NCBI RefSeq assembly: GCF_000026105.1
Contig: NC_008027.1
Coordinates: 492,501 to 556,500 of the forward strand
Source: Pseudomonas entomophila L48
Lineage (GTDB): Bacteria > Pseudomonadota > Gammaproteobacteria > Pseudomonadales > Pseudomonadaceae
Direction of reading: 5' to 3'
DNA: 64,000 nt
Position 1 is the stretch's first letter; each line of letters starts with the position of its first letter. Of this stretch, positions 58,004-64,000 are shown in pieces. The translations under genes were made by a program, and so were the position numbers. Under the pieces are notes generated by a model, which made no database searches, was not told the DNA's origin, and was given only the letters and a program-made list of their open reading frames with translations.

Positions 58004-59331
58004 ATGTGCACAAGGTAGTCTGGCAGGAGGGGATGCTGCTGCGTCCCCAGCATTTCCAGCACAACGACCGTTACTACGACAGCCAGATGAAGACCCGCAC
58101 CCAGTTGCTGGGTACCTACACCTGGGGCTTCATCAACCTGGAAATCGACCTGCAGTTCCTCAACATGGGCAAGCTGGTGATCAGCCGCGCCGCCGGCATC
58201 CTGCCCGACGGCAGCCTGTTCGAGCTCGACGGCAGCAGCGAGCCGCTGGCCCTGGACGTGCCGCCGAACACCGGCGCTACGCCGATCTTCATGGCCCTGC
58301 CGCTGGTCACCGGCAACCACATCGAGGCACGCCGCCCCGAGCAGTCCGATGTGCTGACCCGCTACACCACCTACGAGGTGGAGGTGTCCGACTCCAACGC
58401 CGGCGACGACAACAGCAGCCAGATCAACTGCGCGCGCCCCGACTTCCGCCTGCTGCTGGGCGAGCAGCAGACCGACCAGGCCTACGTGAAGCTCAAGGTC
58501 TGCGAGATCCTCGACACCTCGCCCGACGGCGTGATCAGCCTCGACCCGGACTTCGTGCCGACCTTCATCCGCACCCACTCCTCGGTGTACCTGCTGTCGT
58601 GCCTGAAGGAAGTCATCAGTATGCTGGCGCTGCGCGGCGACACCCTGGCCGAGCGTATCCGCTCCAACGGCAAGGTCGGTGGCGCCGAGGTCGGCGACTT
58701 CATGATGCTGCAGCTGATCAACCGTACCGAACTGCTGCTGCGCCACTACCTGAGCCTGGAGCAGGTGCACCCCGAAGAGCTGTACCGCACCTTCCTGATC
58801 ATGCTGGGTGACCTGTCGACTTTCTCCAGCGACACCAAGCGCCCGCGCCTGGATGCCCGCTACCAGCACAGCGACCAGGGCGCGAGCTTCCGCAAACTGA
58901 TGGAGTCGATCCGCCAGGTGCTGTCGATGGTGCTCGAGCAGCACGCCATCGAGCTGGAACTGCAGCAGCGCCAGTACGGCATCCTGGTCTCGCCGCTGCA
59001 CGACCCGGGCCTGCTCACCACCGCCTCGTTCGTGCTGGCGGCCAGCGCCAACTGCGAGTCCGAGGAGCTGCGCCAGCGCCTGCCGTCGCACCTGAAGGTC
59101 GGCCCGGTGGAGCGCATCCGCCAGCTGGTCAACCTGCACCTGCCGGGGCTCAAGGTCAAACCGTTGCCGGTGGCGCCGCGGCAGATCCCGTTCCACGCCA
59201 ACAAGACCTACTTCATCGTCGAACTCGACGCCGCCGACCGCGCCAAGATGGACGGCTCCGGTGGCTTCGCCTTCCACGTCACCAGTGAGTTCTCCGATCT
59301 CGAACTGAAATTCTGGGCCATCAGGAACTGA
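58000..59331 (+). CDS. tssK: Type VI secretion baseplate protein TssK
   Basis: TssK trimers connect the baseplate to the TssJLM membrane complex. The 443-residue product begins VVWQEGMLLRPQHFQHNDRY after MNVHK, the strongly conserved TssK N terminus, and ends with a receptor-binding-like domain. The start overlaps tssJ (ATGA). Confidence 0.96.
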   Translation: MNVHKVVWQEGMLLRPQHFQHNDRYYDSQMKTRTQLLGTYTWGFINLEIDLQFLNMGKLVISRAAGILPDGSLFELDGSSEPLALDVPPNTGATPIFMALPLVTGNHIEARRPEQSDVLTRYTTYEVEVSDSNAGDDNSSQINCARPDFRLLLGEQQTDQAYVKLKVCEILDTSPDGVISLDPDFVPTFIRTHSSVYLLSCLKEVISMLALRGDTLAERIRSNGKVGGAEVGDFMMLQLINRTELLLRHYLSLEQVHPEELYRTFLIMLGDLSTFSSDTKRPRLDARYQHSDQGASFRKLMESIRQVLSMVLEQHAIELELQQRQYGILVSPLHDPGLLTTASFVLAASANCESEELRQRLPSHLKVGPVERIRQLVNLHLPGLKVKPLPVAPRQIPFHANKTYFIVELDAADRAKMDGSGGFAFHVTSEFSDLELKFWAIRN

Positions 59332-59333
59332 GC

Positions 59334-60203
59334 ATGAGCATGGACATGGATACCCCCCAGGACGACAAGACCGTCCTGTTCAACCAGGATGGCTCGGCTC
59401 CGGAAGGGCAGGCGCTCACCGCCCTGGGCGGTTCGGCGCGGGCCGAGCCGCTGGAGCAGCGCGTGGTCTATTCGGCGCGCCTGCCCTCCAGCGGCAGCTT
59501 CAGTGTCGGCCTCAACCCACTGGTGGCCGCCGCCAGCGAGCTGCTCTCGGAAGTGGTGCGGCTCAAGCACAGTGACACCGCCGAAGACCTGAACAACCTC
59601 AAGGAGCGCCTGAGCGCTTGCGTGCGCGCCTTCGAGGCGCGCATTCACTACGAGGGCGTGGAGAACGGCCAGGTCACCGTGGCCCGCTACCTGCTGTGCA
59701 CCGTGGTCGACGAGGCGGTGGTCACCACCCCCTGGGGCAACGAGAGCCAGTGGTCGCAGATGAGCCTGCTCAGCGCCTTCCACAACGAGACCTTCGGCGG
59801 CGAAAAGTTCTTCTCGCTGCTCGACCGCATGTCGAAGAACCCGGTCAAGCACCTGGCGATGCTCGAACTGATGTACCTGTGCCTGTCGCTGGGCTTCGAG
59901 GGCAAGTACCGGGTCATCGACCGCGGCATGTCCGAGCTGGAAGGCATTCGCGACGCGCTGTTCCGGCAGATCCGCCAGCTGCGTGGCGACGTGCCGCGCG
60001 AGCTGTCGCCGCGCTGGGAAGGCCTGGACCAGTTGCGCAACAGCCCGGTGCGCATCGTACCGTGGTGGAGCGTGGCGCTGTTCACCCTGGTGTGCCTGGT
60101 GGTGATGTATTCCGGTTTCGCCTGGGTGCTGGGGGAACAGCGCGCGACCGTCCTGCAACCCTTCCAGACGCTTGAGCAGCCTGCGGCCCAAACGCGGCCG
60201 TGA
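59334..60203 (+). CDS. tssL: Type VI secretion inner-membrane protein TssL (DotU), short form
   Basis: TssL is the inner-membrane cytoplasmic hook of the TssJLM complex. The 289-residue product has the DotU fold (NPLVAAASELLSEVVRLK; CTVVDEAVVTTPWGNES) and one C-terminal membrane helix (about residues 243-264, WWSVALFTLVCLVVMYSGF). It ends soon after the helix, so it lacks the OmpA-like peptidoglycan-binding extension found in some TssL proteins. It overlaps the tssM upstream region; tssM ATG lies 14 bases after its stop. Confidence 0.95.
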   Translation: MSMDMDTPQDDKTVLFNQDGSAPEGQALTALGGSARAEPLEQRVVYSARLPSSGSFSVGLNPLVAAASELLSEVVRLKHSDTAEDLNNLKERLSACVRAFEARIHYEGVENGQVTVARYLLCTVVDEAVVTTPWGNESQWSQMSLLSAFHNETFGGEKFFSLLDRMSKNPVKHLAMLELMYLCLSLGFEGKYRVIDRGMSELEGIRDALFRQIRQLRGDVPRELSPRWEGLDQLRNSPVRIVPWWSVALFTLVCLVVMYSGFAWVLGEQRATVLQPFQTLEQPAAQTRP

Positions 60204-60217
60204 CACAAGGACCTGTG

Positions 60218-63200
60218 ATGAAGAATTTTTTCAAGAAAGTCGGCGCCTTCCTCGCCAAGACCTGGGTCTGGAGCCTGCTGCTGGTGCTGGCCCTGGCCTT
60301 GCTGGTGTGGTTCGCCGGGCCGCTGCTGGCGGTGGCCGACAACAAGTTCTGGGAAGACGCCGCAGCGCGCCTGCTGACCATCAGCGTGCTGTTCCTGCTG
60401 TGGGGCTTGTGGATGGTGTTCGCCAGCTGGCGCGCCAACAACCGCAAGCAAGCCGAGCTTGAGAGCGAGGATGGTCGCGAGCGCCTGGAGCGTGAAGAGC
60501 GCAAGGAAGAGGAGGGCAAGGAGATCAAGGCCCGCTTCAAGCATGCCTTGTCCACCCTCAAGCATTCGAGCCTCTACGGTGGCCGCAGTGAACGCTGGCG
60601 CCGTGACTTGCCCTGGTACCTGGTGCTCGGCCCACAGGGCGCGGGCAAGACCAGCCTGATCGACCATTCGGGCCTGGAGTTCCCGATCAACGCGCTGGAG
60701 CGCAAGCTCGCCCGTGATCCGTCCAATGGCGATTTCTGCGACTTCTACTTCGCCGAGCAAGCGGTGCTGGTGGATACCGCCGGGCGTTTCCTCAACCAGT
60801 CCGATAGCGAGATCGACGGCAGCGCCTGGCGGGTGATGCTCGACCAATTGCGCCTGCGCCGGCGCAACCGCCCGCTCAATGGCGTGGTGGTCACCGTGCC
60901 GCTGGACACGCTGCTCGGCGGCGAGGCCGCGGTCAACGATCTGGCGCAGAAAGTCCGTTCGCGCCTGCAGGAGCTGCGCCAGCGCTTGCACGTCGAGGTG
61001 CCGGTGTACCTGGTGCTGAGCAAGACCGACCGCCTGCAAGGCTTCGACGCCTTCTTCGACCAGCAGTCGCGCGAAGAGAACGAACAGGTGTTCGGCATCA
61101 CCTTCGGCAAGGGCCAGAACGGCGCCGACACCGAGCTGCTGGCCAAGGAATTCCAAGGCCTGCTGCAACGCCTGGGTGACCAGGTCACCCAGCGCATGCA
61201 CCACGAGCGCAACACCCTGCGCCGTGCGCGGATCCTCGACTTCCCGCACCAGCTGGGGCGCATCGGCGACCAACTGTGCCTGTTCGTCGACGCCGCCTTC
61301 ACCGGCAACCGTTACCAGCGCGCCAGCCAGCTGCGCGGCTTCTACCTGACCAGCGCGCCGCACCAGGCGCCGCAGGTGGACAGCGACAATGGTTACCATC
61401 CCGGCCAGCCCGGGCGAGCGGCGCCACAGGGGCGCTCGCGTTTCATCCTGCAGTTGTTCAGCCGGGTGATCTTCCCCGAGTACGACCTGGCTGGCCTCGA
61501 CCAGCGCGAACGTCGACGCATCCATTGGGGCCAGCGTGCTGTCTATCTTGGTGCCCTCGCGGCGCTGGCGCTGTTCGGCGTGCTGTGGGCCGGCAGTTTC
61601 TCCGGCAACCATGAACGCTTGGAACAGGTGCGCGAACTGGGCCAGCAATGGCACCGCCAGCATGTCGGCCTGGGCGCCCGTGACGACGCCCTGGCCGCGC
61701 TCAAGCCGCTGGACACCGCCTGGCAGGCCTCGCGCGTGTTCCCTGAGCGCAGCGACGCTTCGTGGCTGCACCGCGGTGGCCTGTACCAGGGCGTGCCGGC
61801 CAACGAAGTGCTGCAGCCGGCCTATCAGCGCGAGCTGGAAACCCTCCTGCTGCCACGGGTGGCGCAGATGGTCGAAGGGCAGATCCGCGGCAACCTGAAA
61901 AGCCGTGAGCGCCTGCTCAACAGCCTGCGCGCCTATCTGATGCTCGGCATGCCCGACCGCCGTGACCAGGGCTGGCTCAAGGACTGGGTGGCGGCCGGCT
62001 GGTCGCAGCAATACCCTGGCAACACCGCCGTGCAGGAAGGCCTGAACGCTCACTTCGGGCGTCTGCTCGAGCAGCCGTTCGCCTACCCGCTCAACGACGC
62101 CTTGGTGGTCCAGGCGCGCCAAGTGCTGCGCGCCGAGTCCCTGGCCAGCGTGGTCTACCGGGTATTGCGCGAACAGGCCCGCAGCCTGCCGGAGTACCGC
62201 CTGAGCCAGCAGCTCGGGCCGCAGGCCAGCCAGTTCGTTGGTATCGACTACCCGATCCCCGGCTTCTACACCTCCCAGGGTTACCAGCAGTACTTCTCGG
62301 TGCAGGGCGCCAACCTGGTCAACGACATCCTGCGCGACAACTGGGTGCTGGGCGAGGGCAGCGGCATCAGCGACATGGACATGCGCCGGTTGATGGTCGA
62401 GTTGGAGCAGCTGTACTTCCGCGACTACGCCAACTACTGGGGCGAGGCGATCAACCAGGTCGGCCTGATCCCGTTCAACGACGCGGGCGAAAGCGCCGAC
62501 CAGCTGTCGGCGCTGACCGCCGCCAACTCGCCGTTGCTGCTGCTGCTCACCGAGGTGCGCGAGAACACCCGCTTCCCGGTGCTGGCGGAAACCCCGGACG
62601 AAGGCAACCAGGCGGCCGAGGCCGCGGCTGGCAAAGCCGCTGCCAAGAAGCTCGGCAAGGGCGGCGCGGCAGTGGCCGGCGCCGTGGCCGACAAGGCCCG
62701 CGATGCCCTGGCCAAGAAACCACTGCCGGACACCGCGCGCATGGCCCTGCAACGGCGCTTCGAGCCGCTGCACCGGTTGCTCGACGACAACAACGGCCCG
62801 GGCCCCGACCTGGCGCCGACCATGCAGGCGCTGAACGACCTGCAGCAGCAGATGGCCGGCCTGGCTCGTTCCAACCAGGCCGAGGAAGCCTCGTACCAGA
62901 TGGCCAAGGCGCGCATGTCGGGCCAGCGCGATGCCCTGAGCAGCCTGCGCAACGGCACTGCGCGCCTGCCACGGCCAGTGGCCGGCTGGTTCAACCTGCT
63001 GTCCGACGACATCTGGCGCATGGTGCTCAACGACACCTACAGCTACCTCAACCAGCGCTACCAGAGCGAGCTGTACAGCTTCTATGGCCGCGCCATCGAG
63101 TCGCGCTACCCGTTCAACGCCCATGGCACCAGCGACGTGGCGATCAGCGACTTCCGCGACTTCTTCAAGGCCCAGGGCGTGGCGGACCGCTTCTTCGACA

Positions 63201-63745
63201 CCTACATGCGCCCGTTCGTCAGCGGTGAAGCCGGCACCTTCCGCCTGCGCAGCCTCGATGGCCAGAGCCTGCCGATGGCCAGGGCGTACCTGGAGCAGAT
63301 GGGCGCGGCCCAGACCATCCGCCAGAGCTTCTTCGCGCAGAACCCGGAAGAGCCGCAGGTGCAGTTCAAGCTCGAACCGTACACCCTCGACCCGTCGGTG
63401 AGCCGCGCCGAGTTCCGCTTCGGCGACACGGTGATCGACTACCGCCATGGCCCGATCGTCTCCACCAGCCTGAAGTGGCCGACCGAGGCCCAGGACGGCA
63501 ACAGCAGCCTGACCCTGGAGCAGCTCAACGGCCGCCCCATGGCGCTGGAGAAGAACGGCGGCCCGTGGTCGCTGTTCCGCCTGCTCGACCTGATGCAGAC
63601 CGAGTACCTCAAGGGCCGCGACACCATGGTGCTCAAGGCCAATGTCGGCGGCATGCGCGCCAACTACCTGCTGACCAGCCAGCGCGCGCCGAACCCGTTC
63701 GACATGAACGTGCTGCGCGGCTTCCGCCTGCCAGGGGAGCTGTGA
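60218..63745 (+). CDS. tssM: Type VI secretion inner-membrane protein TssM (IcmF)
   Basis: TssM spans the envelope and forms the core of the TssJLM complex. The 1175-residue product has two N-terminal membrane helices (about 13-32 and 47-67), a cytoplasmic NTPase-like domain with Walker A GPQGAGKTS (138-146), a third helix (about 441-460), and a long periplasmic part ending in the TssJ-binding region. Residues about 797-836 form an Ala/Lys/Gly-rich, low-complexity stretch. ATG 60218 with AAGGA upstream is chosen over GTG 60200. The stop overlaps the phosphatase start. Confidence 0.96.
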   Translation: MKNFFKKVGAFLAKTWVWSLLLVLALALLVWFAGPLLAVADNKFWEDAAARLLTISVLFLLWGLWMVFASWRANNRKQAELESEDGRERLEREERKEEEGKEIKARFKHALSTLKHSSLYGGRSERWRRDLPWYLVLGPQGAGKTSLIDHSGLEFPINALERKLARDPSNGDFCDFYFAEQAVLVDTAGRFLNQSDSEIDGSAWRVMLDQLRLRRRNRPLNGVVVTVPLDTLLGGEAAVNDLAQKVRSRLQELRQRLHVEVPVYLVLSKTDRLQGFDAFFDQQSREENEQVFGITFGKGQNGADTELLAKEFQGLLQRLGDQVTQRMHHERNTLRRARILDFPHQLGRIGDQLCLFVDAAFTGNRYQRASQLRGFYLTSAPHQAPQVDSDNGYHPGQPGRAAPQGRSRFILQLFSRVIFPEYDLAGLDQRERRRIHWGQRAVYLGALAALALFGVLWAGSFSGNHERLEQVRELGQQWHRQHVGLGARDDALAALKPLDTAWQASRVFPERSDASWLHRGGLYQGVPANEVLQPAYQRELETLLLPRVAQMVEGQIRGNLKSRERLLNSLRAYLMLGMPDRRDQGWLKDWVAAGWSQQYPGNTAVQEGLNAHFGRLLEQPFAYPLNDALVVQARQVLRAESLASVVYRVLREQARSLPEYRLSQQLGPQASQFVGIDYPIPGFYTSQGYQQYFSVQGANLVNDILRDNWVLGEGSGISDMDMRRLMVELEQLYFRDYANYWGEAINQVGLIPFNDAGESADQLSALTAANSPLLLLLTEVRENTRFPVLAETPDEGNQAAEAAAGKAAAKKLGKGGAAVAGAVADKARDALAKKPLPDTARMALQRRFEPLHRLLDDNNGPGPDLAPTMQALNDLQQQMAGLARSNQAEEASYQMAKARMSGQRDALSSLRNGTARLPRPVAGWFNLLSDDIWRMVLNDTYSYLNQRYQSELYSFYGRAIESRYPFNAHGTSDVAISDFRDFFKAQGVADRFFDTYMRPFVSGEAGTFRLRSLDGQSLPMARAYLEQMGAAQTIRQSFFAQNPEEPQVQFKLEPYTLDPSVSRAEFRFGDTVIDYRHGPIVSTSLKWPTEAQDGNSSLTLEQLNGRPMALEKNGGPWSLFRLLDLMQTEYLKGRDTMVLKANVGGMRANYLLTSQRAPNPFDMNVLRGFRLPGEL

Positions 63746-64000
63746 TGCAGCCTGCCACCCCCTGGCGCAGCGCGGCGCGCACCGACCCGGGCAAGGTCCG
63801 TGCGCGCAACGAGGACGCCTTTCTCGACTGCCCGCAGCAGGGGCTGTGGGCAGTCGCCGATGGCATGGGCGGCCACGAGGCTGGCGATGTCGCCAGCCAG
63901 ATGATCGTCGAGAGCCTGGCCGAACTGCCGGCCAGCAGCACGTTCGACGAGCGCGTGGTCGCCGTGCGCCAGTGCCTGCACTGGATCAACCGCCGGCTTG
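63745..64000 (+). CDS. PP2C-family Ser/Thr phosphatase, partial (cut by window end)
   Basis: The first 85 residues of a PPM/PP2C phosphatase, starting MQPATPWRSAARTDPGKVRA. Metal-binding motifs are visible: RARNEDAF (residues about 18-25) and VADGMGGHEAGDVA (37-50), where the Asp residues bind manganese or magnesium. It begins on the A of the tssM TGA stop (TGATG). The position equals stp1 (PA1670) of the H2 cluster and predicts a Ser/Thr kinase next. It would reverse phosphorylation read by the FHA protein. Confidence 0.93.
   Translation, partial: MQPATPWRSAARTDPGKVRARNEDAFLDCPQQGLWAVADGMGGHEAGDVASQMIVESLAELPASSTFDERVVAVRQCLHWINRRL

Overview
The window is a stretch of a Pseudomonas chromosome, most likely from the P. 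putida group. This is judged from the protein sequences, the gene order birA-coaX-tRNAs-tuf-secE-nusG, two tuf genes, Pseudomonas-type REP repeats, and a type VI secretion cluster in the P. aeruginosa H2 gene order. The species cannot be fixed by eye. A P. entomophila/P. mosselii-like strain is a guess, because the secretion cluster follows ssb directly.

Layout. (1) 1-2740: the 3' part of a 23S rRNA gene, the 5S rRNA gene and the rRNA operon terminator. (2) 2741-5065: a REP-like element, then birA, coaX and a small membrane-anchored SPOR-type protein, packed as an operon. (3) 5066-7914: tRNA-Tyr, tRNA-Gly and tRNA-Thr leading into tufA, then tRNA-Trp, secE and nusG, ending in a terminator. 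(4) 7915-18811: rplK, rplA, rplJ, rplL, rpoB, rpoC, with an L10-type leader and an attenuator-like hairpin before rpoB. (5) 18812-23417: the str operon (rpsL, rpsG, fusA, tufB) with its own promoter and a leader hairpin resembling an attenuator. (6) 23418-37250: the S10, spc and alpha ribosomal-protein operons, including secY and rpoA. Terminator/promoter pairs split this block between rpsN and rpsH and between rpmJ and rpsM. (7) 37251-44565: katA, a ferritin of the FtnA type, a pair of REP repeats, uvrA on the minus strand, a YajR-like MFS transporter and ssb. (8) 44566-64000: a type VI secretion system in the order tssA-B-C-E-F-G-H, sigma-54 activator, small lipoprotein, fha, tssJ-K-L-M and a PP2C phosphatase cut off by the window end.

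How the parts work together. Two thirds of the window is the translation and transcription core: rRNA, tRNAs, 31 ribosomal proteins, EF-Tu twice, EF-G, three RNA polymerase subunits, NusG, and the SecY/SecE translocon. Five clear -35/-10 promoters (17- or 16-base spacers) and matching terminators allow a fairly complete transcription map. The KatA/FtnA/UvrA/Ssb block deals with oxidative stress, iron and DNA repair. The T6SS block encodes sheath (TssBC), baseplate (TssA, E, F, G, K), membrane complex (TssJLM), recycling ATPase (ClpV), and regulators (sigma-54 activator, FHA protein, phosphatase). No hcp, vgrG or effector gene lies inside the visible part.

I found no convincing wholly new system. 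The most useful leads are regulatory: a possible RsmA-type site on the tssA start codon, an unexplained terminator between ssb and tssA, the rpsN-rpsH terminator/promoter pair, and the homogenised tuf genes.
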